From: Peptidiphaga gingivicola
Lineage (GTDB): Bacteria; Actinomycetota; Actinomycetes; Actinomycetales; Actinomycetaceae
Assembly: GCF_001652275.1 (NCBI RefSeq)
Contig: NZ_LVZK01000001.1
Location: 682,001-746,000 of the forward strand
DNA length: 64,000 nucleotides
Direction of reading: 5' to 3'
Under the pieces are notes generated by a model. That model made no database searches. It was not told the DNA's origin and saw nothing but the letters and a program-made list of their open reading frames with translations. Below, in pieces: positions 53,347-62,247 of this stretch. The stretch's first letter is position 1, and the number at the start of each line of letters is the position of its first letter. Both the position numbers and the translations under genes were made by a program.

Positions 53347-55263
53347 ATGAAATGGAGCGACATCACCGACTGGGAAGAGTCGACCCTCGAAACCGAGTAT
53401 CAACAACTGTGCATTCGAGAGAAGGAGGCGGAAGACTGGGGGCGCGAGATTCTCGAGCTCAACAAGTCGACGAGCTGGCAGGGCGACGCCCGCAAAGCGG
53501 CGGACAAGAGGGTCGAAGAGATCGACCAGGACGTCGCCCAGTTCATCGTGAATCTGCGGGCGATGAAAACCGCGACGTCCACGATGCAGCAGGGCATGGG
53601 CGCCGTGCAGGGCCTCGTGAGAGACGCGAAGGCGCACGCCGAGGGCTCCGGTTTGACCATCTACTCGGACGGCACCGTGGAAGACACGAGCGGAACCGAT
53701 TGGGGCGACGTGGCTCTCAGCACTGCAATGAACCCGTTGAGCTACGCGCTTCCGGGAGCGGGCACCCTCATTTCGGCGGGGACTTCCTACGAGATGAACA
53801 AAGCCGCCAGGCAAAAGGCGGTCGACGAGTGTGCAGACCGCGTCGATGAGGCCGTCAAGAAAGCCAACGAGATAGACGAGGCGTACTCGCAAGCTCTCAG
53901 CGACATCGAAGAAGGCAAGGTCAAGCCCGAAGGCTCCCTCAAGCACACCGTGGACGGGCCCCTTCCCATGCCTCAGGACACCAGCGACACCCGTGCCGTG
54001 GCCGAATGGTGGGACTCGCTGAGCCGCGAGGAGCAGGAAAGGCTCGCCGACGAAGAACCGGATCGCATCGGCAACCTCGACGGCGTCGATGCCTGGGCTC
54101 GAGACAGGGCCAATCGCCATCGGTTGGACAGGGATTACGAGGATCTGAACAGCAGGAAAGAGTCCAACGAGAAGAAAGTCGCCGACTATGAAAAGTGGAA
54201 GGCCTCTGCCGCAATAGGGGTGCCTGCGCCCTGCAGCGCCGATGAATACAACCGTGCGAAGAGCGAACTCGACAGGCAGGCGGAACTCGACAAGCTCAAG
54301 ACTGCTCTTAAGCAGGGCGCCCAATACAACGGCACGTCGCAGCTCCTTCTTTACGACCCCGTCGAACCCGGCGAGAATCAAGACCAGCTCCATGCGGCTG
54401 TGACGGTAGGCGACGTCGATAAGGCAGACAACGTTGCGGTTCACGTGGGCGGGTTGACGACGAGCGTGGACAACAACGTCGTCGGGTACACCGCCGAAAT
54501 GGCCAATGTGGCCGGCACGGCCGGAGGAAACACGGCCTCGGTCATGTGGTTCGGATACGATCCTCCGCAGGCGGGAGCGGGCTCGAACGGCCTCTTCACC
54601 GTGTCCGAAACCGAGCGCGCAGCCGCCGGAGGAGCGGACTTGTCCCACTTCCTCGAGGGGCTGCACGATTCGCGGCAGGGCAGCGGAGAGGGCGGCGATC
54701 CGAGAATCACCGCCCTAGGCCACTCCTACGGTTCGACGACCCTGGGATACGCCCTGACGCAGGTGCGTGACGGCGTCGTCGATGCCGGAGTCTTCTACGG
54801 GCCGCCGGGAGTCCCGGCCAAGGACGTCTCCGATTTCAACGTGCCGTCGGACAGCGTCTACGTCATGAAGAACGACCAGGACATCATCGGCGCAGTGCCG
54901 AACAAGGGACCGATGGGCATGGCTCCCGGTTCCGACATGACGCAGCTCAGCGATCCCACGGAAGTGCCCGGCATTCAACACATCGAAGGGAACCACGGGA
55001 TCGACCCCGGCACGGGTTTGGTCACGGGAATCCTCGGGCCCATCGCGGGCGCTGGTTACGAGGGCTACCAAGACCACGTCAATTACTTTGACAGCACCAA
55101 TTACCAGGATGCAGACACGCAGAAAGAGATCCATAAGTATCTGCGTCAACAGGGGCTGCCTGAGACCGATGAGAACGTCCGGGCCGAAACCCAGCGCCGC
55201 CAGCAAGAGAACGCGACCTCCCAGCAAAGGGAGGTGTCCAAGGTCGTCAACGGAACCAAGTAG
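53347..55263 (+). CDS. Alpha/beta hydrolase (DUF1023 type) with WXG100-like N-terminus
   Basis: 638 residues. Residues 1-105 are a WXG100-like hairpin with SWQGDARKAADKRV as the turn. A helical middle part contains TRAVAEWWDSLSREEQERLADEEPDRIGNLDGVDAWARDRANR (pieces matched separately), which is diagnostic of DUF1023/Abhydrolase_8 proteins. The hydrolase domain has the nucleophile elbow ITALGHSYGSTT with S460, and a late IQHIEGNHGI that may hold the His. The order fits a T7SS-exported esterase or lipase. It lies 90 bases after the repeat protein and is likely cotranscribed. Confidence 0.8.
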   Translation: MKWSDITDWEESTLETEYQQLCIREKEAEDWGREILELNKSTSWQGDARKAADKRVEEIDQDVAQFIVNLRAMKTATSTMQQGMGAVQGLVRDAKAHAEGSGLTIYSDGTVEDTSGTDWGDVALSTAMNPLSYALPGAGTLISAGTSYEMNKAARQKAVDECADRVDEAVKKANEIDEAYSQALSDIEEGKVKPEGSLKHTVDGPLPMPQDTSDTRAVAEWWDSLSREEQERLADEEPDRIGNLDGVDAWARDRANRHRLDRDYEDLNSRKESNEKKVADYEKWKASAAIGVPAPCSADEYNRAKSELDRQAELDKLKTALKQGAQYNGTSQLLLYDPVEPGENQDQLHAAVTVGDVDKADNVAVHVGGLTTSVDNNVVGYTAEMANVAGTAGGNTASVMWFGYDPPQAGAGSNGLFTVSETERAAAGGADLSHFLEGLHDSRQGSGEGGDPRITALGHSYGSTTLGYALTQVRDGVVDAGVFYGPPGVPAKDVSDFNVPSDSVYVMKNDQDIIGAVPNKGPMGMAPGSDMTQLSDPTEVPGIQHIEGNHGIDPGTGLVTGILGPIAGAGYEGYQDHVNYFDSTNYQDADTQKEIHKYLRQQGLPETDENVRAETQRRQQENATSQQREVSKVVNGTK

Positions 55264-55574
55264 GCGTCGGCGCGGAACCGCGTAGGCGCCGACGGCGCGG
55301 TGCGAACGGGTCGTCGAAGCGAGGCTTGCCGGGCTGGCCGTGCTTTGCGCGCCAGCCGCCGGGCGTCGAAAACGGCGGGCATTCCGGAGGAGCGATACGG
55401 CTCTTCCGGGGTGCCCGCCGTCGCGCGCTTCAAGTTGCCGATTGTGGAGAGTGAAATGCAGCCCGTTGCGGACGGCCGCCGTCAAGCCGAGGGCAAGGCC
55501 GCTGCGGACGGCCGCCGCCCGAAGGAAACGCAGCCCGCCGCGAAGGGAAAAGCGCCCTCTCGGCTGCCGCGCCG
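55264..55574. repeat. Degenerate repeats between convergent genes
   Basis: GCGGACGGCCGCCG occurs near 55465 and 55503 within longer drifting units. No gene or convincing terminator. Confidence 0.5.
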
Positions 55575-56351
55575 TCAGCCTTTGTAGGCGTTGTACGGCT
55601 CGTAGGGCTTGGAGGCAGAGTTCCTCTTGCCGTGCGGCACGTGGATTCGGCGCAGGCGCCGCGCCAGCACGGCCTTGGCCACGCCCTTGTACTGGTCGGC
55701 CCGGTGCAGCTGACCGGCGAAGTTGTTGCCCGACGCGCGATGTTTGAGGTCGCAGACGACTTCCTGGACGGTGAACCCCGCCACGAGCAGGTCGATCGTC
55801 ATTCCGGTTTCCACGCCCCAGCCGCTCGCCAGCGGCAGCGCAGCCATGAAGGCCTCGCGCGTCATGCACCGCTGCCCGGAAATCGGTTGGCGCGGCTCCC
55901 ATCCCGTTGTCCGCTTGATTGCCTTGAAGGCGGCCCCGGTGACGAGGCCGAAGCCGCCCGCCCCTTCCTGAGGAGGCAGCGCGGCGACGGTGAAATCGGC
56001 TTTGCCTTCGAGCACAGGCGCAACCAGCGGCGAGGCCTCGACGGCGGTGTCGCCGAGGTCGGCGTCGAGAAAGAGCAAAAGGCGCGGTGGGCGGCCCTCC
56101 GTGTCGCGCATGGCCGCCACCTGCGCCCCGGTCTCCATTGCGGAGGCCTTGCCGCGGTTGATCGAATGGCGCACGACGGTCGCTCCGGCGTCGCGGGCGG
56201 CCTTCTGGGTGTCGTCCTCGGAGCCGTCGTCGACCACGACGACCAGGTCGACGTGCGGGATGGCGCGGGCGGCACGGATCGTCGCGGCGATCCTGTCTTG
56301 CTCGTCCTTAGCCGGTATGACTACTGCTACGCGCTGCTCGGAGGTTGTCAC
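55575..56351 (-). CDS. Family 2 glycosyltransferase
   Basis: 258 residues. VAVVIPAKDEQDRIAATI near residue 8, VVVVDDGSEDDTQ near 37, NRGKASAMETG near 65 and LLFLDADLGD near 92 (DxD metal site) are the GT-A motifs. GQRCMTREAF near 158 completes the acceptor side. It resembles small cytoplasmic GT2 enzymes of actinobacteria, including glucosyl-3-phosphoglycerate synthases, but is shorter. It is preceded by the DUF5926 gene on the same strand. Confidence 0.8.
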   Translation of the reverse strand: MTTSEQRVAVVIPAKDEQDRIAATIRAARAIPHVDLVVVVDDGSEDDTQKAARDAGATVVRHSINRGKASAMETGAQVAAMRDTEGRPPRLLLFLDADLGDTAVEASPLVAPVLEGKADFTVAALPPQEGAGGFGLVTGAAFKAIKRTTGWEPRQPISGQRCMTREAFMAALPLASGWGVETGMTIDLLVAGFTVQEVVCDLKHRASGNNFAGQLHRADQYKGVAKAVLARRLRRIHVPHGKRNSASKPYEPYNAYKG

Positions 56352-56404
56352 ACTTCTAGCCTAGCCTTCAATGTTGAGATACAAGTGCTTCGACGGTCGG
56401 ATGT

Positions 56405-57337
56405 TCATCGCAGCGTCACTTGACGGGAAACGATACCCGCCCGCGCGCGTTTCTCTTCGGGTGTGAGCGGATCCGACGCTGCGATGGCAGCGTCGAGTTT
56501 CGGTGCGAATTCGGCCATCGGGGCGGCGAGTTCGTCGGCCTCGGCACCTTTTGGCAGTTCCCACACCGGGATGATGAGCCCTAACGCCCTGAAAGCGCCG
56601 ACAAAACGGGAATCGTCGAAGGAGAAGTCGTCGGCCGCGCGAAGCCTTGCCAGCCCGTCGAGAACCGCGTCGCGGGGCTCGGGCCTGACCCACCTGACGA
56701 ACTCGCGGCTCATGCGGCACCAGAATGCGCCGCGGACGCCGTCGACGGCCCTCATCGGGACAAGCTGGGATCGCGAATCCTCGAGCGCCTCCTTGTTCTC
56801 CGGTTTGGCGGCATCCTCTTCCGTCATCCAGAACGATGGAATCTCGTGCAATTCGAGTTCGCCGAAGCTCGCGACGACGTCCTGGAGGCGAGGGCCGGGC
56901 TCGGGTAGATCCGAAACCTGGAGCGCCTGGCCGTCGGGAAGCTCGATCCCGTCGATGATCCGCGCGGCGATGTCACGCGAGGCGTCCCCGGAGCTCATGA
57001 CCGTCTGCGCGGCGACCAAAAGCACGCCGTCGGCCCGGCGCAGCGCGCCCGCCATCGAGGGAAGGATCGTCGTCAGGACGACGTCGGCCGAACCGTACTC
57101 CTCCGTTGTGGTTGCCGGGAGCGTTGCCAACGGCAGAATTTCGCGCATGGCGACGAGCTCGGCCTCCGCGGAAAGGCCTTCGAATGGGCGCTCGACGAAA
57201 GCCACGGCCGCTCTGGGCTTCTTCGGCGCGATCGATGGCCGAGACTGTGCGGACTGCGCCGACTGTGCGGGCTGGGCCGACCCGGCCGGGGCCGCTGCCC
57301 GCCTCTTGGACGCCGCTCGGCGGCTCTTCTTCGACAT
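56405..57337 (-). CDS. DUF5926 protein
   Basis: 310 residues. A basic, Ala/Gln-rich N-terminus leads into VAFVERPFEGLSAEAELVAMREILPLATLP near residue 48, the hallmark of DUF5926. FWCRMSREFVRWVRPEP near 212 is also typical. No known function; it is conserved next to a GT2 gene in many actinobacteria, as here. Confidence 0.83.
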   Translation of the reverse strand: MSKKSRRAASKRRAAAPAGSAQPAQSAQSAQSRPSIAPKKPRAAVAFVERPFEGLSAEAELVAMREILPLATLPATTTEEYGSADVVLTTILPSMAGALRRADGVLLVAAQTVMSSGDASRDIAARIIDGIELPDGQALQVSDLPEPGPRLQDVVASFGELELHEIPSFWMTEEDAAKPENKEALEDSRSQLVPMRAVDGVRGAFWCRMSREFVRWVRPEPRDAVLDGLARLRAADDFSFDDSRFVGAFRALGLIIPVWELPKGAEADELAAPMAEFAPKLDAAIAASDPLTPEEKRARAGIVSRQVTLR

Positions 57338-57584
57338 GCTGTCCTGCTTGTCCTTTCGGTCGGTGGGCGCCGCGCCCGGGGTGCGCGGCCTGGAAAACCG
57401 CGCGGGGACTCGTTCAGTCTCCGATTGTATGCGCTCGCCGCAGCTTGGGGCCGGATATGTGCCGCACGAGTCGAGTTGCGGAATTCACGCGGTGGGATGC
57501 GCGACGTCGGGAAGGCGACGGGGCGCGACGAGCGAGCGAATGGCCCGGCTCGCAAGCGCTGAGCGTCAAAGGCGCCGGGCGGCC

Positions 57585-59039
57585 TTATTCGTCCCAGAAA
57601 TGCTCGACGTCGATGACGCCTCCGGCCTCCTCGAAGTCGCGGCGCACTGCGGCGCGGAATTCGGCGTCGTGAAGGTAGTCGAGGGCCACCGAGGCGAGGC
57701 CGTAGGCCCCGTCCGTCGCCGCGGCGTCGCCCGAGGGGGAACCGGCTGCCGCGGCCATCTCGCGCGTGTGGAGGGCGACGTCGGAATCGGCAACCTTGAT
57801 GAGCGGGTGGATGCCGGGGATGCGAACCGACACGTTGCCGAAGTCGGTGCCGGCCGCGATCGTTTCTGTCACGACTCCGGCGGGCAGAGGGTCGCGCCCG
57901 CGTTCGCGCTGGGACCTGACCCAGGCGCGGGTGAGCGGGCCGTTTGTGCGGACTGGCATCTCGTTCGTGGTCTCGGAGGTGACGATTTCCAAGCCCGTCC
58001 CGGTCATGAGGGCGGCCCCGCGCAGGACGTCCTCGACTCGCGCGACCAGGTCCTTGAGCGTCTCGGGGTACTTCGACCGCGCCAACAGGCTGATTTCGGT
58101 TCTTTCCGGGACGATGTTCGGCACGTCGCCTCCGTCGACGACGATCGCGTGGAGCCTGTCCATCGGCAGTATCTGCTGGCGCAGCAGGCCGAAGCCGGTG
58201 AGCGCGAGGGTGGCGGCGTCCAGCGCGTTGCGTCCCATGAAGGGCTGGGAGGCCGCGTGGGCGGGCACGCCGGTGAAGATCGCTCGTATGCGCCGCACGC
58301 CGAGCCACGTCTGGTGCGTGAGGTCGTAGGAGTAGGAGTGGGTCTGGACGGCGGCGTCGATGCCGTCGAGCATCCCGCGAACCGCAAGGACTTCCTTGGC
58401 GGTGGAGCACTCCTCGGCGGGCGTCGTTTGGAGGACGACGCGGCCCGGAACCGACCCGGGGCGCCGGCGTTCGAGCTCGTGGAGGGCGAGGAAGGCGCCG
58501 ACGGAATTGCCAGCCATGACGTTGTGCCCGCAGCCGTGGCCGATGCCTGGGAGCGCGTCGTATTCGGCGAGGATGGCGATCGCCGGGGCGGGCGAATCCG
58601 CGTTGCCTGCGCTACCGGTGCTGTTCGCGTTGCCGGCGGCGCCGGTGCTGTTCGCGTTGCCCGCGCTGTCGGCGTTGCCGGTGCTGTTCGCGTTGCCGGC
58701 GGCGCCGGTGAACTCGGCGCGCAGGGCGGTCTCCATCCCGTAAACGCCCACCTCGGGTTCGATGCCGTGGGCGCGCAGCAGGTCGGCGACGGCGGAAACG
58801 GCGAAGCGCTCCTCGTATCCGACCTCGGGGTTGTCGTGGACGGCGTGCGAAAGCGTGACGATTTCGCCCGCGAGCCCCTCGACGGCTGCGGCGAGGGCTT
58901 CTCGCAGCTCGGCGGGGGAGCCTTCGCCGTCGGCGAGCGAGGCTGCGGGTCCGGCTGCGGCCTTCCGCGCCTGCGTCTCTTCGGCGAAACGGCGTTGGAT
59001 GGCATCGGATGGAACTGTGGGCTTCGACAAATCGCGCAT
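57585..59039 (-). CDS. M20-family amidohydrolase with repeat insertion
   Basis: 484 residues from ATG 59039. AEYDALPGIGHGCGHNVMAG near residue 155 carries the metal-binding His and Asp/Cys, TTPAEE near 205 the catalytic Glu, and PAHAASQPFMGRNALDA near 260 the dimerisation domain. It resembles p-aminobenzoyl-glutamate or aminoacylase-type hydrolases. Between ALRAEFTG and AIAILAEYD it has some 36 low-complexity residues (AGNANSTG units; 58604-58712) that relatives lack. The insertion falls in a surface loop. Confidence 0.85.
   Translation of the reverse strand: MRDLSKPTVPSDAIQRRFAEETQARKAAAGPAASLADGEGSPAELREALAAAVEGLAGEIVTLSHAVHDNPEVGYEERFAVSAVADLLRAHGIEPEVGVYGMETALRAEFTGAAGNANSTGNADSAGNANSTGAAGNANSTGSAGNADSPAPAIAILAEYDALPGIGHGCGHNVMAGNSVGAFLALHELERRRPGSVPGRVVLQTTPAEECSTAKEVLAVRGMLDGIDAAVQTHSYSYDLTHQTWLGVRRIRAIFTGVPAHAASQPFMGRNALDAATLALTGFGLLRQQILPMDRLHAIVVDGGDVPNIVPERTEISLLARSKYPETLKDLVARVEDVLRGAALMTGTGLEIVTSETTNEMPVRTNGPLTRAWVRSQRERGRDPLPAGVVTETIAAGTDFGNVSVRIPGIHPLIKVADSDVALHTREMAAAAGSPSGDAAATDGAYGLASVALDYLHDAEFRAAVRRDFEEAGGVIDVEHFWDE
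58604..58712 (-). repeat. Minisatellite inside the M20 gene
   Basis: Units of about 27 bases (GTTCGCGTTGCCGGCGGCGC type) and shorter ones of 18 repeat in frame, encoding Ala-Gly-Asn-Ala-Asn/Asp-Ser-Thr-Gly. Confidence 0.75.
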
Positions 59040-59107
59040 GGTTCGATGGTACTCCGATGCGGGAGGGTCGGCGCCGCGAGCACGGCTTCGTCTCAAGCAG
59101 GGATCCG

Positions 59108-59201
59108 CTTCGCGCGCGGGACGCCGGTGGGGAGGCGATTCCTCCAAAGCCGCCCGCAAGGGCATCCGCTTCGCGCGCGGGACGCCGTCGACCCGGCTCC
59201 G
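59108..59201. repeat. Duplicated block upstream of the M20 gene
   Basis: TCCGCTTCGCGCGCGGGACG occurs near 59103 and again near 59166, with CCGCCGTGG/CCGTCGACC following. It fills part of the gap between two leftward genes. Confidence 0.6.
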
Positions 59202-59216
59202 CCCGCGGCCCTGAGG

Positions 59217-60254
59217 TCACAGGCCGAGCGTCTTGCGCACCCAATCGACGACGCCGCGGGTGTAGGCCTCCCGGGCCGGTTTGGCCGACAGCGCGAGATC
59301 GTGGCGGCCTCCCGGGATTTCGAGCATGTCGACGCGTTCGGACAGCAGCGGCGCCAGCCGTTTCATGTCCTCGACCCCCAGCACCGCGTCGCGCACGGCG
59401 ACGTCGTCCCGTCTGGGAAAGCGAGGGCGGCGGGAGGAGGCGTCGGAATGGGCGACGAGCAGCGGGACGTCGATTTTCACGTCGCCCGCGGCGATGCGCG
59501 CCTGCGCGCGGCGGACGGTTCGGATGAATCCCATGCGCGCGACGGCCCGGCGGAGCGGTTTGTGGCGAGGGTCGAAGGAGAACTCGCCGCCGAAATCCGT
59601 GTGGAGCGCGCGGGCGTAGCGAAGGAAGAGCGGGCTGAAGACGAGCCGGGGGCGGCGGGCCCCGACGCGGTCGATGAACCGCGTGAGCGGTCCGCGCTCG
59701 AAGGCGCCGCCGTTGTGGTCGAGCCACGGCGAGTTGAGGACGACGGCGTCGACCGTCCCGGGATTGTCCGCAGCCCACAGCGCCGCCTGAAGGCCGCCTG
59801 TCGAATGCCCGATCAAGGCGATCCGCCCGGCGCCGAGGGAACGCAGGCGCCCGATTGCCAGGCCAATCTCTTCCTCCCGCACGTAAATGTCGCGCAGATC
59901 GTCGCGGGAGGCGTTTGAGCGCACGGACCTGCCGCACCGGCGCATGTCGAGGCCCGCCAGCGGGATTCCGGCCTCGCGGAAGGCGGCGGCCTGCTCGACG
60001 TGGAAAAACGAATCGAGGAAGCCTGGCAGGTACAGGGCCGCTGCGCCGGATTTTTGGGCGAGGTCGCCGGCGTCGGCCTCGTGGACGAGCACCGCGACGT
60101 CGGGGCGCCCAGGCGGGGATCCGCCGTCGTCCTCGGAAAGGGCGAAGGACGTGGCGACCCACGTCGGCCCTAGGCAATCCGTGCGAATCGAAAGGATGTC
60201 GGAAGGGGAAGGAGGCCGCACGGATGCGGGCGCGGGAGGAATCTCAGCGGCCAT
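59217..60254 (-). CDS. Alpha/beta hydrolase (lysophospholipase-like)
   Basis: 345 residues. LYLPGFLDSFFH near residue 74 is the oxyanion strand, GLDMRRCGRS near 100, nucleophile elbow IALIGHSTGGLQA near 145 and IPGGRHDLALS near 315 with the likely His. The layout fits serine aminopeptidase S33 / monoacylglycerol-lipase-like enzymes. Unrelated in sequence to the DUF1023 hydrolase. Confidence 0.82.
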   Translation of the reverse strand: MAAEIPPAPASVRPPSPSDILSIRTDCLGPTWVATSFALSEDDGGSPPGRPDVAVLVHEADAGDLAQKSGAAALYLPGFLDSFFHVEQAAAFREAGIPLAGLDMRRCGRSVRSNASRDDLRDIYVREEEIGLAIGRLRSLGAGRIALIGHSTGGLQAALWAADNPGTVDAVVLNSPWLDHNGGAFERGPLTRFIDRVGARRPRLVFSPLFLRYARALHTDFGGEFSFDPRHKPLRRAVARMGFIRTVRRAQARIAAGDVKIDVPLLVAHSDASSRRPRFPRRDDVAVRDAVLGVEDMKRLAPLLSERVDMLEIPGGRHDLALSAKPAREAYTRGVVDWVRKTLGL

Positions 60255-60295
60255 GTGCCGAAGGGGGCGTTGGAAGCGCGCTCACCGAAGCGAGC

Positions 60296-60934
60296 TCAGT
60301 CGACGATGCCGTAGAGCCGGTCGCCGGCGTCACCCAGTCCCGGGACGATGTAGCCGTTTTCGTTGAGGCGCTCGTCGAGCGCGGCCGAGACGATCGTGAC
60401 GTCGGCCCGATCGCCGACGGCCTCCTCCAGGTTCCGCAGGCCCTCGGGGGCGGCCAGAAGGCACACGCAGGTGACGTCGCGCGCGCCGCGCTCCAGCAGG
60501 TAGTTGACGGCGTCGATGAGCGTGTGGCCGGTGGCGAGCATCGGGTCCACCACGTAGCACTGGCGGCCCGAAAGGTCGTCTGGCAGGCGGTTGGCGTACG
60601 TGTGCGCCTCGAGCGTGGTCTCGTCGCGTTTCATTCCGAGGAAGCCGATTTCGGCGGTCGGCAGGAGCTTCGACATTCCCTCGAGCATCCCCAGGCCCGC
60701 GCGGAGGATGGGCACGAGGATGGGGCGCGGATAGGCCAGGGACAGGCCCTTCGTCGGCGCGACGGGCGTGACGACGTCGATCTCGCGGACGGCGACGTCG
60801 CGCGTGGCCTCATACGCCAAAAGGGTGACAAGCTCGTCGACGAGCTGCCTGAAGACGGGCGAGGGCGTGTTCCGATCGCGCAGAAGGGTGAGTTTGTGAG
60901 CCACCAGAGGGTGCTCGATGATCTGAGTACGCAT
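60296..60934 (-). CDS. upp: Uracil phosphoribosyltransferase
   Basis: 212 residues. [23 protein letters not shown] near residue 10, GLGMLEGM near 80, PRPP-binding [16 protein letters not shown] near 130 and DAGDRLYG at the end are classical UPRT motifs. It salvages uracil to UMP with PRPP. Divergent from tadA, as often seen. Confidence 0.95.
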   Translation of the reverse strand: MRTQIIEHPLVAHKLTLLRDRNTPSPVFRQLVDELVTLLAYEATRDVAVREIDVVTPVAPTKGLSLAYPRPILVPILRAGLGMLEGMSKLLPTAEIGFLGMKRDETTLEAHTYANRLPDDLSGRQCYVVDPMLATGHTLIDAVNYLLERGARDVTCVCLLAAPEGLRNLEEAVGDRADVTIVSAALDERLNENGYIVPGLGDAGDRLYGIVD

Positions 60935-60984
60935 GCGTTGACTATATCAGCGCGGTCCGACATATTTGGGGCGCTTCGAGATCG

Positions 60985-61125
60985 TTGGGCCGCCTCAAAG
61001 CGTTGCCCTCGGACGCCCGCCGAACCACGCGTGCGGCGCGGGGCGGACTGCACGACGAGGCGGGTCCAAATAGAGTGCGCCGAACAGCGCGTGCGGCGCA
61101 GGGCCTGCCCGGGCACAATGGGGGC
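60985..61125. repeat. Duplicated GC-rich block upstream of tadA
   Basis: CGCCGAACCACGCGTGCGGCGC near 61018 and CGCCGAACAGCGCGTGCGGCGC near 61079 are near-identical 22-base copies. They lie in the tadA leader. Confidence 0.6.
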
Positions 61126-61572
61126 GTGCATGAAATCGAGCGGGAGTGGATCGGCCGGGCCATGGAGCTGGCCGACCGCGCGGCGCTCGCGGGCGACGTC
61201 CCCGTGGGCGCGCTTGTGGTGCGCGGGTCGGCTGCGCTCGGCGTCGGCTGGAACACGCGCGAGGCGCGCAACGATCCCGCCGGCCACGCCGAGATCGCGG
61301 CGCTGAGGGAGGCGGCGCAGGCCGTGGGGGACTGGCGGTTGGAGGGATGCGACCTGTACGTCACCCTCGAGCCGTGCACGATGTGCGCGGGGGCGATCGT
61401 CGCCTCTCGCGTGGCCAGGGTGGTGTTCGGGGCGTGGGATCCGAAGGCTGGGGCGGCCGGCAGCGTTCGCGATGTTCTGCGCGACGCGCGGCTCAACCAC
61501 AGGGTCGAGGTTGTGGGCGGCGTCTGCGAAGACGAATGCTCGCGCCAGCTTCGCGCCTTCTTCGGGAGGTGA
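61126..61572 (+). CDS. tadA: tRNA-specific adenosine deaminase
   Basis: 148 residues from GTG 61126. Zinc-deaminase motifs are complete: HAEIAAL near residue 53 (catalytic Glu) and EPCTMCAGAIVASRVARVVFG near 83. DPKAGAAGS follows, as in TadA. It converts A34 to inosine in tRNA-Arg(ACG). The frame upstream of 61126 is repetitive sequence, so the GTG start is preferred. Confidence 0.92.
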   Translation: MHEIEREWIGRAMELADRAALAGDVPVGALVVRGSAALGVGWNTREARNDPAGHAEIAALREAAQAVGDWRLEGCDLYVTLEPCTMCAGAIVASRVARVVFGAWDPKAGAAGSVRDVLRDARLNHRVEVVGGVCEDECSRQLRAFFGR

Positions 61573-61644
61573 CGGCGGCCGAGCCCGCATCCGCTTTCGC
61601 CGCGCCGCCTTCTTTTCCTCGCCTTCCTCATTTCCGTGCCGCCT

Positions 61645-62247
61645 TCACTTCTTTGCCTCCGGGTCCTCCGCGGCTGCGGCGGCGTCGATGACTCCCTGCA
61701 AAAGGTCCCCGTAGACGCGGATGGCCTGCTCGCGTGTGAGGGAAGTTGCGGGCTCGAGTTCGAGCAGATACTTGCTGGTGACGACGCCGGCGACGACGGC
61801 GATCGCCTGCGCCAGGCTTTCCTCGCGCACGATTCCATGGGGGAAGCCAAGGATGTCGGCCGCGCGGCGCCACTGCTCGACGATGACCCCGGCGTACTGG
61901 CGCGCGAGGGCGGGATTCTCCCGCGCGGACTCCACGACGAACTGCGCGACCTCCGATTCCCAGAGGTCGGTGAGGAAGGCCATGAGCCGTCGGCCGAGGC
62001 CGCGCCTGCCCGGCGTGATGACCTCGGCCAGGACTCGCTCGGGGTTGATGCCGATTCCGACAGACTGCGTGTAGAGCTGGACCTTCGAGTCGAAATAGTA
62101 GTGGACGAGGGCCGGATCGACGTTCGCCGTCCGCGCGACGGCGCGCAGCGACGCCGCCCGGAAGCCCCGTTCGTCGAAGACCTTCCGGGCGGCGTCGAGG
62201 ATCTGCTCCCGCGTTGCGGGGGAGCCCCTGCGGCGTCCGCGAGTCAC
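61645..62247 (-). CDS. TetR-family regulator of the ABC operon
   Basis: 200 residues from GTG 62247, overlapping the permease stop (GTGA). The helix-turn-helix reads FRAASLRAVARTANVDPALVHYYFDSKVQL near residue 27. The C-terminal domain is TetR_C-like. As the last gene of the ABC operon it probably represses it, with the transported compound as inducer. A partly duplicated AAAGAAGTGAAGGCGGC lies at the 3' end. Confidence 0.87.
   Translation of the reverse strand: MTRGRRRGSPATREQILDAARKVFDERGFRAASLRAVARTANVDPALVHYYFDSKVQLYTQSVGIGINPERVLAEVITPGRRGLGRRLMAFLTDLWESEVAQFVVESARENPALARQYAGVIVEQWRRAADILGFPHGIVREESLAQAIAVVAGVVTSKYLLELEPATSLTREQAIRVYGDLLQGVIDAAAAAEDPEAKK

Noticed and set aside
29592-55263. 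A complete type VII secretion system
   Set aside because: No EccB, EccC, EccD, EccE or MycP gene can be found in the window; only cargo-type genes are present.
56463-59918. Continuous plus-strand frame of 1151 codons
   Set aside because: It runs antisense to the DUF5926 and M20 genes, which have clear motifs; long antisense frames are expected at this GC content.
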